Below, piece after piece: positions 36,380 through 47,802 of a DNA stretch of 64,000 nt (within the stretch, counting starts at the first letter, position 1; every line of letters begins with the position of its first letter). Source of the DNA: Pseudomonas sp. S35. Its GTDB lineage: Bacteria; Pseudomonadota; Gammaproteobacteria; Pseudomonadales; Pseudomonadaceae. The notes beneath the pieces were generated by a model. The model had not been told where the DNA came from and did not search any database. It saw only the letters and a program-made list of their open reading frames with translations. Location of the stretch: NCBI RefSeq assembly GCF_009866765.1, contig NZ_CP019431.1, forward strand, positions 5,146,001 through 5,210,000, read 5' to 3'. The position numbers and the translations under genes were made by a program.

Positions 36380-36763
36380 ATGAGCGAGTTGCGTTTCACT
36401 GAAGATCACGAATGGCTGCGCGCCGAAGCCGATGGCAGCGTCACCGTGGGGATCACCGCTTTTGCGCAAAACGCGCTGGGTGATGTGGTTTTCGTGCAAC
36501 TGCCTGAGCTGCAGGCCTACGACAAGGGCGCTGAAGCGTCCACCGTTGAGTCGGTAAAAGCCGCCAGCGGTGTGTACATGCCGTTGGACGGTGAAGTCCT
36601 CGAAGTGAACGACAAGCTCGATGGCAGCCCGGAGTTGGTCAACGAAGACCCGATGGGCGAAGGCTGGTTCTTCCGCTTTAAACCGGCCGATGCCGACGCA
36701 GTGGCTAAGCTGTTGGATCAGGATGCGTACGACCGCCTGATCAAAGCCAACGCTGAAGCCTGA
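36380..36763 (+). CDS. gcvH: Glycine cleavage system H protein
   Basis: A 127-aa lipoyl carrier with the lipoylation site Lys60 (ESVKAASG) in a lipoyl-domain fold. It shuttles the aminomethyl group between GcvP, GcvT and the L protein. GAGGAG precedes ATG 36380. It is the first gene of the gcvH-gcvP-sdaA-gcvT operon; gcvP follows after 10 bp. Confidence 0.96.
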   Translation: MSELRFTEDHEWLRAEADGSVTVGITAFAQNALGDVVFVQLPELQAYDKGAEASTVESVKAASGVYMPLDGEVLEVNDKLDGSPELVNEDPMGEGWFFRFKPADADAVAKLLDQDAYDRLIKANAEA

Positions 36764-36773
36764 GGAGCGCGCC

Positions 36774-39611
36774 ATGACTGTTAATTTGAGCACCGCCAAC
36801 GAATTCATTGCCCGCCACATCGGCCCGCGCCACGAAGACGAGCAACAGATGCTCGCCAGCCTCGGCTTTGACTCCCTCGAAGCCCTCAGTGCCAGCGTGA
36901 TCCCGGAAAGCATCAAGGGCACCAGCGTGCTCGGCCTGGAAGACGGCTTGAGCGAAGCCGAGGCCCTGGCCAAGATCAAGGCCATCGCGAGCCAGAACCA
37001 ACTGTTCAAGACGTACATCGGCCAGGGCTACTACAACTGCCACACGCCGTCGCCGATCTTGCGCAACCTGCTGGAAAACCCGGCCTGGTACACCGCCTAC
37101 ACCCCGTACCAGCCAGAGATTTCCCAAGGCCGCCTGGAAGCGCTGCTGAACTTCCAGACCCTGATCAGCGACCTCACCGGCCTGCCGATCGCCAACGCCT
37201 CGCTGTTGGACGAAGCCACTGCCGCTGCCGAAGCCATGACGTTCTGCAAGCGCCTGAGCAAGAACAAAGGCAGCAACGCCTTCTTCGCCTCGATCCACAG
37301 CCACCCGCAGACCCTCGACGTGCTGCGCACCCGTGCCGAACCGTTGGGCATTGATGTGGTGGTGGGCGATGAGCGCGAGCTGACCGACGTGAGCGCGTTC
37401 TTCGGCGCCCTGCTGCAATACCCGGCCAGCAACGGTGACGTGTTCGACTACCGCGACCTGACCGAACGCTTCCACGCTGCCAATGCCCTGGTGGCCGTGG
37501 CCGCCGACCTGCTGGCCTTGACCCTGCTGACCCCACCGGGTGAGTTCGGTGCCGACGTGGCCATCGGCAGTGCACAACGCTTTGGCGTACCGCTGGGCTT
37601 TGGCGGCCCGCATGCGGCGTACTTCTCCACCAAGGATGCGTTCAAGCGCGACATGCCGGGCCGTCTGGTCGGTGTGTCCGTCGACCGTTTCGGCAAGCCG
37701 GCCCTGCGCCTGGCCATGCAGACCCGCGAGCAACATATCCGCCGCGAGAAAGCCACGTCGAACATCTGCACCGCCCAGGTGCTGCTGGCCAACATCGCCA
37801 GCATGTATGCCGTGTATCACGGCCCAAAAGGCCTGACCCAGATCGCCCAGCGCATTCACCAGTTGGCCGCGATCCTGGCCAAAGGCCTGACGACCCTGGG
37901 CTTGAAGGTCGAGCAGGAACACTTCTTCGACACCCTCACACTCAACACCGGCGCCAACACCGCCGCCCTGCACGACAAGGCCCGCGCCCAGCGCATCAAC
38001 CTGCGCGTGGTGGATGCCGAGCGCGTTGGCCTGTCGGTGGATGAAACCACCACCCCAGCCGATATCGAAACCCTGTGGTCGATCTTCGCCGACGGCAAGG
38101 CTCTGCCCGCCTTCGCCGCCACTGAAAGCGCGCTGCCAGCCGCGTTGCTGCGCCAGTCGCCGATCCTCAGCCACCCGGTGTTCAACCGCTACCACTCGGA
38201 AACCGAGCTGATGCGCTACCTGCGCAAGCTGGCCGACAAGGACCTGGCGCTGGACCGCACCATGATCCCGTTGGGCTCGTGCACCATGAAACTCAACGCC
38301 GCCAGTGAAATGATCCCAGTGACCTGGGCCGAATTCGGTGCCCTGCACCCGTTCGCCCCAGCCGCACAGAGCGCCGGCTACCTGCAACTGACGTCGGACC
38401 TGGAAGCCATGCTCTGCGCGGCCACCGGTTATGACGCGATCTCGCTGCAACCCAACGCGGGCTCCCAAGGTGAATACGCCGGCCTGCTGGCCATTCGTGC
38501 CTATCACCAGAGCCGTGGCGAAGAGCGCCGCGACATCTGCCTGATCCCGTCGTCGGCCCACGGCACCAACCCGGCCACTGCCAACATGGCCGGCATGCGC
38601 GTCGTCGTGACCGCCTGCGATGCCCGCGGCAACGTGGACATCGAAGACCTGCGCGCCAAGGCCATCGAGCACCGCGAGCACCTCGCCGCGCTGATGATCA
38701 CCTACCCGTCCACCCACGGCGTGTTCGAGGAAGGCATCCGCGAAATCTGCGGGATCATCCACGACAACGGCGGCCAGGTGTATATCGACGGCGCCAACAT
38801 GAACGCGATGGTCGGCCTGTGCGCACCGGGCAAGTTCGGCGGCGACGTGTCCCACCTGAACCTGCACAAGACCTTCTGCATCCCTCACGGCGGTGGCGGC
38901 CCGGGCGTTGGCCCGATCGGCGTCAAATCCCATCTCACCCCATTCCTGCCGGGCCATGCGGCCATGGAACGCAAGGAAGGCGCGGTCTGCGCGGCACCGT
39001 TCGGCAGCGCGAGCATTCTGCCGATCACCTGGATGTACATCAGCATGATGGGCGGCGCGGGCCTCAAGCGCGCCTCGCAGTTGGCGATCCTGAATGCCAA
39101 CTACATCTCCCGTCGCCTGGAGGAGCACTACCCTGTGCTCTATACCGGCAGCAACGGCTTGGTGGCGCATGAGTGCATCCTCGACCTGCGGCCACTCAAA
39201 GACAGCAGCGGCATCAGCGTGGATGACGTGGCCAAGCGCCTGATCGACTTCGGCTTCCATGCCCCGACCATGTCGTTCCCAGTGGCCGGCACCTTGATGA
39301 TCGAGCCGACCGAAAGTGAATCCAAGGAAGAACTGGACCGCTTCTGTGACGCCATGATCGCCATCCGCTGCGAGATCCGCGCAGTGGAAAACGGCACCCT
39401 GGACAAGGATGACAACCCATTGAAGAACGCCCCGCACACGGCGGCGGAACTGGTGGGCGAATGGAGCCACCCATACAGCCGCGAACAGGCGGTGTATCCG
39501 GTTGCGTCGTTGATCGAAGGCAAGTACTGGCCGCCGGTTGGCCGGGTCGACAACGTGTTTGGCGACCGCAACCTGGTCTGCGCCTGCCCGTCGATCGAGA
39601 GCTACGCCTGA
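36774..39611 (+). CDS. gcvP: Glycine dehydrogenase (decarboxylating), P protein
   Basis: A 945-aa fused (alpha-beta) P protein. The PLP-binding Lys699 lies in [18 protein letters not shown], with PTHGVFEE-like and AHGTNPA segments before it. It decarboxylates glycine and passes the methylamine to GcvH. GAGGAGC precedes ATG 36774. In P. aeruginosa glyA follows gcvP in this operon; here a REP hairpin follows instead. Confidence 0.97.
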   Translation: MTVNLSTANEFIARHIGPRHEDEQQMLASLGFDSLEALSASVIPESIKGTSVLGLEDGLSEAEALAKIKAIASQNQLFKTYIGQGYYNCHTPSPILRNLLENPAWYTAYTPYQPEISQGRLEALLNFQTLISDLTGLPIANASLLDEATAAAEAMTFCKRLSKNKGSNAFFASIHSHPQTLDVLRTRAEPLGIDVVVGDERELTDVSAFFGALLQYPASNGDVFDYRDLTERFHAANALVAVAADLLALTLLTPPGEFGADVAIGSAQRFGVPLGFGGPHAAYFSTKDAFKRDMPGRLVGVSVDRFGKPALRLAMQTREQHIRREKATSNICTAQVLLANIASMYAVYHGPKGLTQIAQRIHQLAAILAKGLTTLGLKVEQEHFFDTLTLNTGANTAALHDKARAQRINLRVVDAERVGLSVDETTTPADIETLWSIFADGKALPAFAATESALPAALLRQSPILSHPVFNRYHSETELMRYLRKLADKDLALDRTMIPLGSCTMKLNAASEMIPVTWAEFGALHPFAPAAQSAGYLQLTSDLEAMLCAATGYDAISLQPNAGSQGEYAGLLAIRAYHQSRGEERRDICLIPSSAHGTNPATANMAGMRVVVTACDARGNVDIEDLRAKAIEHREHLAALMITYPSTHGVFEEGIREICGIIHDNGGQVYIDGANMNAMVGLCAPGKFGGDVSHLNLHKTFCIPHGGGGPGVGPIGVKSHLTPFLPGHAAMERKEGAVCAAPFGSASILPITWMYISMMGGAGLKRASQLAILNANYISRRLEEHYPVLYTGSNGLVAHECILDLRPLKDSSGISVDDVAKRLIDFGFHAPTMSFPVAGTLMIEPTESESKEELDRFCDAMIAIRCEIRAVENGTLDKDDNPLKNAPHTAAELVGEWSHPYSREQAVYPVASLIEGKYWPPVGRVDNVFGDRNLVCACPSIESYA

Positions 39612-39635
39612 TCCGTCTGGCTGAACGCGGTCAAA

Positions 39636-39668
39636 AAATGTGGGAGGGGCAAGCCCCCTCCCGCATTT
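39636..39668. repeat. Single REP hairpin between gcvP and sdaA
   Basis: AAATGTGGGAGGGGC-AA-GCCCCCTCCCGCATTT, a 33-bp hairpin in the 92-bp gap where some pseudomonads have glyA. Confidence 0.85.
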
Positions 39669-39703
39669 GACCACCTCAATAATAAGAAACCGGAGAACCA
39701 CTC

Positions 39704-41080
<1,377 letters not shown>

Positions 41081-41119
41081 CGCCCAAAGGCGCGCCAGCA
41101 CGTTTTTCAGGAGCTGAAT

Positions 41120-42244
41120 ATGTCCACCGAAACCCTGTTGAAAACCCCACTGCACGCCCTGCACATCGAGTTGGGTGCACGCATGGTGCCCTTCGCCGGC
41201 TACGACATGCCAGTGCAATACCCGCTGGGCGTGATGAAGGAACACCTGCACACCCGTGAACAGGCCGGGTTGTTTGACGTGTCCCATATGGGCCAGATCC
41301 GCCTGACGGGCGCCAATGCCGCCAAGGCCCTGGAAACCCTGGTGCCGGTCGACATCATCGACCTGCCCGTGGGCATGCAACGCTACGCCATGTTCACCAA
41401 CGAGCAAGGCGGCATCCTCGACGACCTGATGGTTGCCAACCTGGGTAACGACGAATTGTTCCTGGTGGTAAACGCCGCCTGCAAGGACCAGGACCTCGCG
41501 CACCTGCGCAAACATATCGGCGAGCAGTGCAGCATCGAACCGCTGTTCGAAGAGCGCGCCCTGCTCGCCCTGCAAGGCCCGGCGGCGGTGCAGGTGCTGG
41601 CGCGCCTGGCGCCGGAAGTGACCAAGATGACCTTTATGCAGTTCGCCTCCCTGCGCCTGCTGGGCGTGGACTGCTACGTCAGCCGCTCCGGTTATACCGG
41701 TGAAGATGGCTTTGAAATCTCCGTACCTGCCGCGAATGCCGAAAGCCTGGCGCGCAGCCTGCTGGCCGAGAGCGAAGTACAAGCCATCGGCCTGGGCGCC
41801 CGCGACTCCCTGCGCCTGGAAGCCGGCCTGTGCCTGTATGGCCATGACATGAACACCGAGACCACGCCGATTGAAGCCAGCCTGCTGTGGGCGATCTCCA
41901 AGACCCGTCGTGCCGATGGCGCGCGTGCGGGTGGCTTCCCAGGTGCCGACCGAATCTTTACCCAACAGCAGACCGGTGTGAGTCGCAAGCGCGTGGGTCT
42001 GTTACCCCAGGAACGCACCCCAGTGCGCGAAGGCGCAGAGATTGTCGACGAGCACGGCACGGTGATCGGCAGCGTCTGCAGCGGCGGCTTTGGCCCAAGC
42101 CTCGGCGGCCCGTTGGCTATGGGTTACCTGGACAGCGCGTTCACTGCACTGGATACCGAAGTGTCTGCGTTGGTGCGTGGGAAAAAGGTGCTTCTGCGTG
42201 TAAGTAAAATGCCATTCGTGCCACAGCGTTACTACCGTGGCTGA
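41120..42244 (+). CDS. gcvT: Aminomethyltransferase (glycine cleavage T protein)
   Basis: A 374-aa T protein transferring the methylene group to tetrahydrofolate and releasing ammonia. Family blocks: [36 protein letters not shown] and [16 protein letters not shown] precedes ATG 41120. It is the last gene of the operon, followed by a 12-bp perfect inverted repeat. Confidence 0.96.
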   Translation: MSTETLLKTPLHALHIELGARMVPFAGYDMPVQYPLGVMKEHLHTREQAGLFDVSHMGQIRLTGANAAKALETLVPVDIIDLPVGMQRYAMFTNEQGGILDDLMVANLGNDELFLVVNAACKDQDLAHLRKHIGEQCSIEPLFEERALLALQGPAAVQVLARLAPEVTKMTFMQFASLRLLGVDCYVSRSGYTGEDGFEISVPAANAESLARSLLAESEVQAIGLGARDSLRLEAGLCLYGHDMNTETTPIEASLLWAISKTRRADGARAGGFPGADRIFTQQQTGVSRKRVGLLPQERTPVREGAEIVDEHGTVIGSVCSGGFGPSLGGPLAMGYLDSAFTALDTEVSALVRGKKVLLRVSKMPFVPQRYYRG

Positions 42245-42636
42245 TTGACTGTTCCTGTAAGTAACGCGGTTGCGTTAACGTGCACTAACCTGTAACGCAA
42301 CCGCCATAAAACAGTGCATTTTCGATAGTCATCGTTATAGGGATATCGCTATAACAAGTGAATAAATCTATCGAATAAGTCCGCCCCACATTATTCAACG
42401 AAGTGTCATGAGGCCGAGCAAAACCTGGGGTTTTTCGGGGCTTGTTTTTTCTCTATTAGTTGGCGTAGAGTTTGCCCACTGTGTTTGCATGGGTCGCTTG
42501 GAACCTGGACCTGGGCAGTAGCTGAAATAGTTACGCTACAACCCGTTCGACGTCTCTTACTTTCCTGCAACCCAGCCCAGTACTCTTTCATGTGAAAGGG
42601 GCTGTCATTAATTTATAGCGTCAAGGAAATAAGAAA
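42245..42636. other. gcvT-csp intergenic region
   Basis: A 392-bp gap. It holds the hairpin at 42266-42304, an AT-rich promoter-like stretch (42310-42380) and a probable long 5' leader for the cold-shock gene, with a small palindrome CTTTCATGTGAAAG (42585-42598) about 40 bp before the start. Long leaders are usual for cold-shock genes. No ORF is convincing. Confidence 0.6.
42266..42304. terminator. Stem-loop after gcvT
   Basis: GCGGTTGCGTTA (42266-42277) is perfectly inverted at 42293-42304 around a 15-nt loop, 21 bp after gcvT. It lacks a T run, so it may be a weak or Rho-assisted terminator. Confidence 0.65.
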
Positions 42637-42849
42637 ATGGCTGATCGTCAGAGCGGTACCGTCAAGTGGTTTAACGACGAAAAAGGGTTTGGTTTTATCA
42701 CTCCAGAAAGCGGTCCGGATCTGTTCGTGCATTTCCGCGCTATTCAGGGCAACGGTTTCAAGAGCCTCAAAGAAGGCCAGAAAGTGACGTTCGTTGCGGT
42801 GCAGGGCCAAAAAGGCATGCAGGCTGACGAAGTTCAAGCAGAAGCTTGA
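42637..42849 (+). CDS. CspA-family cold-shock protein
   Basis: A 70-aa single cold-shock domain with RNP1 KGFGFI and RNP2 DLFVHF. It binds single-stranded RNA/DNA and acts as an RNA chaperone. CAAGGAAATAAGAA precedes the ATG. Several paralogues exist in pseudomonads (cspA, capB, cspD), and I cannot tell which one this is. A long leader upstream and a strong terminator downstream suggest a monocistronic unit. Confidence 0.95.
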   Translation: MADRQSGTVKWFNDEKGFGFITPESGPDLFVHFRAIQGNGFKSLKEGQKVTFVAVQGQKGMQADEVQAEA

Positions 42850-42862
42850 TCCTTGCTGCGAC

Positions 42863-42896
42863 AAAAAGCCCCTGACATGACATCAGGGGCTTTTTT
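42863..42896. terminator. Bidirectional terminator after the cold-shock gene
   Basis: The stem AAGCCCCTGA / TCAGGGGCTT is flanked by A and T runs, 14 bp after the stop. Confidence 0.93.
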
Positions 42897-42943
42897 ATGG
42901 GCGCGATTCCGTAAAATGCGTTTTTTCCTCAGAGAATCCTGCC

Positions 42944-43432
42944 ATGCCCAAACCCCTGTTGAGCCCCCAAGGCGAGTTCCCCGCCGTTGGCCTGGGCCGC
43001 CGCCTGGCAGCGATGTTCTATGACTTCCTGTTGTGCACCGCCCTGCTGATCGTCACTGCGTTTATCTACAAGCTGGTGTGGATGGCGTTCTTGGGCGAAG
43101 CCAAGATGCGCACCCTCACCGAGTCCGGCGCCTTGGACGGCGACCCGTTGCTGTCGACGATTCTGTTCTTTGTGTTGTTCGGCTTCTTCGCCAAGTTCTG
43201 GACCCATTCCGGGCAGACCCTGGGCATGCAGGTGTGGGGCGTACGCGTGCAGAACGCCGACGGTTCGCGCATCAGCCTGTGGCAGGCGCTTCTGCGCTTC
43301 GTGGTGTCGATTGCGTCGTGGTTGTGCGTGGGGCTGGGGTTTATCTGGGCGTTGTTCGACAAGCACAAACGCGGCTGGCATGACATCTACTCAAACACGC
43401 AGTTGGTGCGCATCCCGAAGCAGAAAAAGTAA
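42944..43432 (+). CDS. RDD-family membrane protein
   Basis: A 162-aa RDD-domain protein with three hydrophobic segments. It has the opening GLGRRLAAMFYDFLL (the R-x-x-D type motif is RRLAAMFYD), the central SGQTLGMQVWGVRV and the closing KHKRGWHDIYSNT. RDD proteins are small transporters or membrane factors of mostly unknown function. It starts 47 bp after the terminator of the cold-shock gene. Confidence 0.88.
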   Translation: MPKPLLSPQGEFPAVGLGRRLAAMFYDFLLCTALLIVTAFIYKLVWMAFLGEAKMRTLTESGALDGDPLLSTILFFVLFGFFAKFWTHSGQTLGMQVWGVRVQNADGSRISLWQALLRFVVSIASWLCVGLGFIWALFDKHKRGWHDIYSNTQLVRIPKQKK

Positions 43433-43453
43433 CCCCAGGAACACTGAAGATCC

Positions 43454-43549
43454 AAATGTGGGAGGGGGGGCTTGCCCCGATGGCAGTGGTTCAGTCAATG
43501 CACCTGTGACTGTCACACCGCTATCGGGGGCAAGCCCTCTCCCACATTT
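43454..43549. repeat. REPIN between the RDD gene and nadA
   Basis: A 96-bp doublet with inverted AAATGTGGGAGNGGGG...CTTGCCCC arms (GAGGGGG class, with one extra G in the left arm). Confidence 0.85.
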
Positions 43550-43569
43550 GGACTGTATTCACAGCTGGC

Positions 43570-44628
43570 TCAGGCGTTGCCGGCCAGCTTCAAACGCGCA
43601 GCCTGGGTAAAGTCCAACATACGCTTGAGCGGGCGCACGGCGTGAGGAATCACCGAAGGCTCGACGAAGATCTCGTTGCTGCCCTCACGCAGGCACTGCA
43701 ACGTGCGTTCCAGCGTGTTCATCGCCATCCACGGGCAATGCGCGCAACTGCGGCACGCTGCGCCGTTGCCGGCCGTAGGGGCTTCGACGAAGACCTTGTC
43801 CGGGCACAGCTGCTGCATCTTGTAGAAGATGCCGCGGTCGGTGGCGACGATAAAGGTCTTGTTCGGCAGACGCTGTGCCGCTGCAATCAGCTGGCTGGTG
43901 GAACCCACCGCGTCGGCCAGTTCGATCACCGACGTCGGCGATTCCGGGTGCACCAGGATCGCCGCGTCCGGGTACAGCGCCTTCATGTCTTCCAACTGCT
44001 TGGACTTGAACTCTTCGTGGACAATGCACGCACCGTCCCACAGCAGCATGTCCGCACCGGTCTGGCGCTGGATGTAGGTGCCCAAGTGTTTGTCCGGGCC
44101 CCAAATGATGGTCTCGCCGTTGTCCATCAGGCTTTCGACGATTTCCAGCGCGCAGCTGGAGGTCACCACCCAATCGGCCCGGGCCTTGACCGCCGCCGAA
44201 GTGTTGGCGTACACCACCACGGTACGCTCGGGATGCTGGTCGCAGAAGGCCGAGAACTCATCCACCGGGCAGCCAAGGTCCAGGGAGCAGGTGGCTTCCA
44301 GGGTCGGCATGAGGATGCGTTTTTCGGGGGTGAGGATCTTGGCGGTCTCGCCCATGAAACGTACACCGGCGACCAATACGGTCTTGGCCGGGTGCGCGGC
44401 GCCGAAGCGGGCCATCTCAAGGGAGTCGGAGACACAGCCGCCGGTTTCTTCAGCCAGGGCCTGGATCACCGGGTCACAGTAGAAGTGGGCGACCAGCACC
44501 GCGTCCTGAGCTTTGAGCTCGGCGGCGATGGCGGCGCGCAGGCTCGCCTCTTCATCGGCGCTGAGGGGCTTGGGCTGCTTGGCGTCGAGGTGGGCTTGAA
44601 CCAGTAGGCGTTCGGAAATGTGCGTCAT
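43570..44628 (-). CDS. nadA: Quinolinate synthase A
   Basis: A 352-aa NadA that condenses iminoaspartate with dihydroxyacetone phosphate to quinolinate in NAD synthesis. The three cluster cysteines fall in [19 protein letters not shown] and the [13 protein letters not shown] segment. ATG 44628 (MTHISERLL) was chosen as the family start; an upstream in-frame extension is not conserved-looking. Confidence 0.96.
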   Translation of the reverse strand: MTHISERLLVQAHLDAKQPKPLSADEEASLRAAIAAELKAQDAVLVAHFYCDPVIQALAEETGGCVSDSLEMARFGAAHPAKTVLVAGVRFMGETAKILTPEKRILMPTLEATCSLDLGCPVDEFSAFCDQHPERTVVVYANTSAAVKARADWVVTSSCALEIVESLMDNGETIIWGPDKHLGTYIQRQTGADMLLWDGACIVHEEFKSKQLEDMKALYPDAAILVHPESPTSVIELADAVGSTSQLIAAAQRLPNKTFIVATDRGIFYKMQQLCPDKVFVEAPTAGNGAACRSCAHCPWMAMNTLERTLQCLREGSNEIFVEPSVIPHAVRPLKRMLDFTQAARLKLAGNA

Positions 44629-44858
44629 GTTCGCAAGACCTGCAGGCGCAGTTGCGCGAAAGTCGAGTGTACCACCGGCTCTGGAGCCTTTCGGGCGCCG
44701 CCGGACGAAGTGATTGTGTTCATCAAGCACGGGTGAAGCTGCGCAAGGCTACAGAATATCCAATGGTTTCAAAAGCCTAATCTGGCATTTGCGAGTGCAT
44801 GTATCGGACAAAAAAGCGAACCGCCGGACTTGGAGTTTCGCGTTATTTACAACCGCTG

Positions 44859-45083
44859 TCAGTGTGTCAGTGCAGAAGGCGCTTGCTGCAACATGACCGA
44901 TACATGCATGTTCGCCAGGGCATCGGTCAAGGTGGACTCCAGCACCACCAGGTCGTGGCGCTGGGTCGAGGCAGCCTTGGGCACAACACGCTCGTCCACC
45001 AGTTTGCCCATGACGTACTTCTGCGTGCGGGTGTTCTGGCAGTCCTCCTGCGAAACGGGCGCGCAGGTCGGTCTGAGGGACTG
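44859..45083 (-). other. In-frame coding continuation beyond the TGA stop of the islet gene (74 codons)
   Basis: Directly after the TGA at 45084-45086, the same minus-strand frame stays open for 74 codons to a TGA at 44859-44861. It has strongly GC-rich codon choice of the host type, unlike the AT-rich gene before it. The product contains CAPVSQEDCQN, KYVMGKLVDERVVPKA and DLVVLESTLTDALAN, and looks like a real C-terminus. It is either the tail of a formerly longer protein cut by a nonsense mutation, or the remnant of a native gene joined by chance. No family recognised. Confidence 0.55.
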
Positions 45084-46436
45084 TCAGCCTGGGGCACCAG
45101 AGCGGACAAAGTTACGTATATGACCATCGCCCGTATGAGCACTGACATCCTTATCCAGCTTACTTAGAGCGGCAGTCACTGCCTTCGGTTCATCCGGTCG
45201 ATTGATATGCGGCGTATAGATTGGAACTTCCTGCGAAATCAAATAAGCACTGCCTGGAATTTTTTTTGCTACCAAAGGCAATAACTCATCCCCACCTTGC
45301 TCTTTAGCCTTATCTAACAACGACCGCCCCAAGGGAAGTTTCCAAGGCTGCATATCGTAATACGGCACCTTTCCTGTCAGCGACAAAAATTCTCCCAGAG
45401 ATTGATCACCGCTCGCCATACCCGAATGAGAAAGACTCACAAAATCCAGAAAAATATTCTTTGGCAAAAAATCAACAAGCACAATATTCACATTCCGCCG
45501 CCCCTGACCGACAATATCTTTCTCCAAGGAAAGCCTATGCTCGCGAGTGTCCGCAACGTAAATTTTTACATTGGAGTAAAGCGAAGGAAAATCATAAACA
45601 TTTTCCTCTTGGTAGTTCAATACCTCATCCACACCAGCAACGAGCTTCTTCTCCATTTGCTTATCAAGCTTGCGCAACACCATTATATAGTTGACATCAC
45701 GCTCATCACCCACGCTATCAGCCAGGGTATTATTAATAAAAACTTTCGAATTTGAAACTGCATCATCCGAACTAATATAAGCCAAATTATAATTGGCGTT
45801 AGCATGCAACGAAAAATTATAGCCATCCAACAGTTTACCCAACTCACGGGATACACGATCCTTGATCATTTGCACCGTGTGCTTATCAACGGGGAGATAA
45901 CCGATGGCCCCTTGGGAAAACCCTAGCTTTTTTGACTCTACCACTTGAAAACCCAACGCCTTCAACATTCCCTCACGCTCGGGCAAACCTAAGGAAGGAT
46001 CGCTGACCGTTCTATCCATTTCCTCAACCAGCATGACATCTTGCAATTTAAAGTTATAGGTATCACGAATATCTTGAAGTTTTTTTCGCAACACCTCGGT
46101 TGGTAGGATACCAACAGGCGACACGATAAACATTGGATTATTCAAGTCTCCAATAGTGTGCGCCCCAGCAAGACTAGGATTGCGATGAGGTAACTCTTTA
46201 GAGGCATCTGCCACACTGACAGGAACAACTGTAACCCTACAACCTTCCTCCAGCGCTATATTGCCAATTTTATTCGCCAACTCATGATCACCACCCCCGG
46301 CACAATACGGGTTTATCACAACAATATCCCGACCACGGATTGACTCTTTACACAATTCCGATACATCCAAACCAGCATTACACTTTGCGCCAGATATTGT
46401 ATTGAGCACTGGCGCAACATAAAGCTCCGACTTCAT
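45084..46436 (-). CDS. Unrecognised 450-aa protein of an AT-rich islet, possibly glycosyltransferase-like
   Basis: AGGTG six bases before ATG 46436 sets the start. The sequence is AT-rich against its neighbours. Two stretches suggest a GT-B-like nucleotide-sugar fold: an N-terminal VINPYCAGGGDHELANKIG glycine loop followed by a beta strand (CRVTVVPV), and a later FVSLSHSGMASGDQSL stretch continuing into GEFLSLTGKVPYYDMQPWK, which resembles donor-site motifs. There is no signal peptide or TM segment. It ends in TGA, but the frame continues 74 codons. The glycosyltransferase idea is inference at low confidence. Confidence 0.7.
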   Translation of the reverse strand: MKSELYVAPVLNTISGAKCNAGLDVSELCKESIRGRDIVVINPYCAGGGDHELANKIGNIALEEGCRVTVVPVSVADASKELPHRNPSLAGAHTIGDLNNPMFIVSPVGILPTEVLRKKLQDIRDTYNFKLQDVMLVEEMDRTVSDPSLGLPEREGMLKALGFQVVESKKLGFSQGAIGYLPVDKHTVQMIKDRVSRELGKLLDGYNFSLHANANYNLAYISSDDAVSNSKVFINNTLADSVGDERDVNYIMVLRKLDKQMEKKLVAGVDEVLNYQEENVYDFPSLYSNVKIYVADTREHRLSLEKDIVGQGRRNVNIVLVDFLPKNIFLDFVSLSHSGMASGDQSLGEFLSLTGKVPYYDMQPWKLPLGRSLLDKAKEQGGDELLPLVAKKIPGSAYLISQEVPIYTPHINRPDEPKAVTAALSKLDKDVSAHTGDGHIRNFVRSGAPG

Positions 46437-46984
46437 TCGATCACCTATCGTTAATCAAAGTTCAGGCATAGTCCACCACATGACATAAAAAATAAAACAC
46501 CAATTTGTTACTACTTGAGATAATAATCACATAAATCTCAAAGTGCCGTACATATCGCCACGAAAACTTTGCCACTGCAAAACTACGGAAGAGTATCTTA
46601 ATAAAACAAGGCCTCATCAGTAGTGAAAATCGGAAGCAGCAACCCTCCTCACCCTCTACAACCACAATGATTACCCGGACACCTAAAAACCAAAGCACGA
46701 CTCCGTGACGCAACAGGCATCAGCAAGCGCAATTACTTTGACGCTAGAATAGTTTCTAAGTCGCTTGGACGCCGATACTTATGAAGCAATAGAAAAATCT
46801 GACGCACTTTATGGATTTTACGTAAAGCCAACACTGCGTTCAGCCTCAGACGGCTGCATGCCTGACAGGTTGAATCGGCTTTTGCGAAACCTTCCAGCCC
46901 CGTACCTTCACCAAATCGCGGGCAAAAAAAAACCCGGAAATCCTCACTTGCGTGGGCCTTCCGGATTTTCTAAACCGCCAAAAA
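46437..46984. other. AT-rich gap between the islet gene and tRNA-Lys
   Basis: A 548-bp gap, AT-rich over 46440-46600, which should hold the promoter of the islet gene. Short frames here (minus strand 46462-46713; plus strand from 46765 running into the tRNA) lack ribosome-binding sites or conserved features. The tRNA terminator lies at 46924-46964. Confidence 0.6.
46924..46964 (-). terminator. Terminator downstream of tRNA-Lys
   Basis: Read on the minus strand, CCGGAAGGCC...TTTCCGGG forms an interrupted stem followed by nine T residues, 20 bp past the tRNA 3' end. Confidence 0.8.
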
Positions 46985-47060
46985 TGGTGGGTCGTGTGGG
47001 ATTCGAACCTACGACCAATTGGTTAAAAGCCAACTGCTCTACCAACTGAGCTAACGACCC
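46985..47060 (-). tRNA. tRNA-Lys (anticodon TTT)
   Basis: A 76-nt tRNA with encoded CCA. The acceptor arm GGGTCGT pairs with ACGACCC, the D arm is GCTC-AGTTGGTAGA-GC, the anticodon stem-loop GTTGG-CTTTTAA-CCAAT carries TTT, and TTCGAAT is the T loop. The third T-stem pair is an A-C mismatch (GTAGG against CCCAC). It follows queC by 63 bp on the same strand and borders the AT-rich islet at its 3' side. Confidence 0.97.
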
Positions 47061-47123
47061 GCTGTGTTGTGGCGCGTATAATACTGATTTCTAAGGATTA
47101 TTCAACACCTTATTTGAAATAAA

Positions 47124-47801
47124 TCAGAAATAACGCGTCGGGTCCGTAATTCCGGCCATTTGGAAGCCTTCTGCACGCAGTCGGCAGCTGTCGCATTTCC
47201 CACACGCACGGCCGTTATCGTCCGCCTGATAGCAGGAAACGGTCAGCGCATAATCGACGCCAAGGCCTACGCCAGCCTTCACGATATCGGCCTTGCTCAT
47301 GTTTTGCAGCGGCGCCTGGATACGAAACCCCTGCCCTTCTACGCTGGCCTTGGTCGCCAGGTTGGCCATGCGTTCGAAGGCTTCGACGAACTCCGGGCGG
47401 CAGTCCGGGTAGCCGGAATAATCCAGTGCGTTGACGCCGATAAAGATATCGCGGGCATTCAGCACTTCGGCCCAGCCAAGGGCCAGGGACAGGAACACGG
47501 TGTTGCGTGCCGGCACGTAAGTAACCGGGATGCCTGGCGTGGGTGCCTCTGGCAGGTCGATGGAGCTATCGGTCAAGGCCGAACCACCCATGCCGCCTAA
47601 GTTCAGGCCAATCACCTTATGCTCGGCGACACCAAGGTCGTGGGCAACACGCGCAGCGGCGTTCAACTCGGCGCGATGGCGCTGGCCATAGTCGAAGCTC
47701 ATGGTGTAGCAACTGTAGCCTTGCGCTCGGACCATGGCGACCAACGTGGCGGAGTCGAGACCACCGGACAGCAGGATGACTGCACGCTTCTGATCCGTCA
47801 T
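47124..47801 (-). CDS. queC: 7-cyano-7-deazaguanine (preQ0) synthase QueC
   Basis: A 225-aa QueC converting 7-carboxy-7-deazaguanine to preQ0 with ATP and ammonia. The PP-loop SGGLDSATL is at the N-terminus, and the C-terminal zinc site is CGKCDSC with an earlier cysteine in SCYQ. ATG 47801 lies one base past the queE stop, so the two are translationally coupled. Confidence 0.96.
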   Translation of the reverse strand: MTDQKRAVILLSGGLDSATLVAMVRAQGYSCYTMSFDYGQRHRAELNAAARVAHDLGVAEHKVIGLNLGGMGGSALTDSSIDLPEAPTPGIPVTYVPARNTVFLSLALGWAEVLNARDIFIGVNALDYSGYPDCRPEFVEAFERMANLATKASVEGQGFRIQAPLQNMSKADIVKAGVGLGVDYALTVSCYQADDNGRACGKCDSCRLRAEGFQMAGITDPTRYF

Positions 47802-47802
47802 C

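Noticed and set aside
36741-39701. 986-codon minus-strand open frame opposite gcvP
   Set aside because: The same effect: shadow of gcvP, with a low-complexity product and no ribosome-binding site.
44859-45086. Selenocysteine reading of the in-frame TGA
   Set aside because: I see only a very short (4-bp) possible stem after the TGA, not a SECIS-like hairpin, and the composition change nearby gives a simpler explanation.
46462-46713. 83-codon AT-rich frame on the minus strand upstream of the islet gene
   Set aside because: No ribosome-binding site and no recognisable pattern beyond hydrophobicity from AT-rich DNA. It probably covers the promoter region.
46437-46760. HrpL (type III secretion) promoter before the islet gene
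   Set aside because: No GGAACC-N15/16-CCAC pattern is found on the needed strand, so an effector role has no support from regulation.
46765-47049. Plus-strand frame of 94 codons running into tRNA-Lys
   Set aside because: Its end is a translation of the antisense of the tRNA (GRVGFEPTTNWLKANCSTN), a well-known false annotation. It starts with TTG without a ribosome-binding site. The first ~50 residues could be a gene remnant but match nothing I know.
44630-47060. tRNA-Lys as an integration site with a duplicated 3' end
   Set aside because: I searched 44630-45100 for a second copy of the tRNA 3' end and found none. No integrase is present either.
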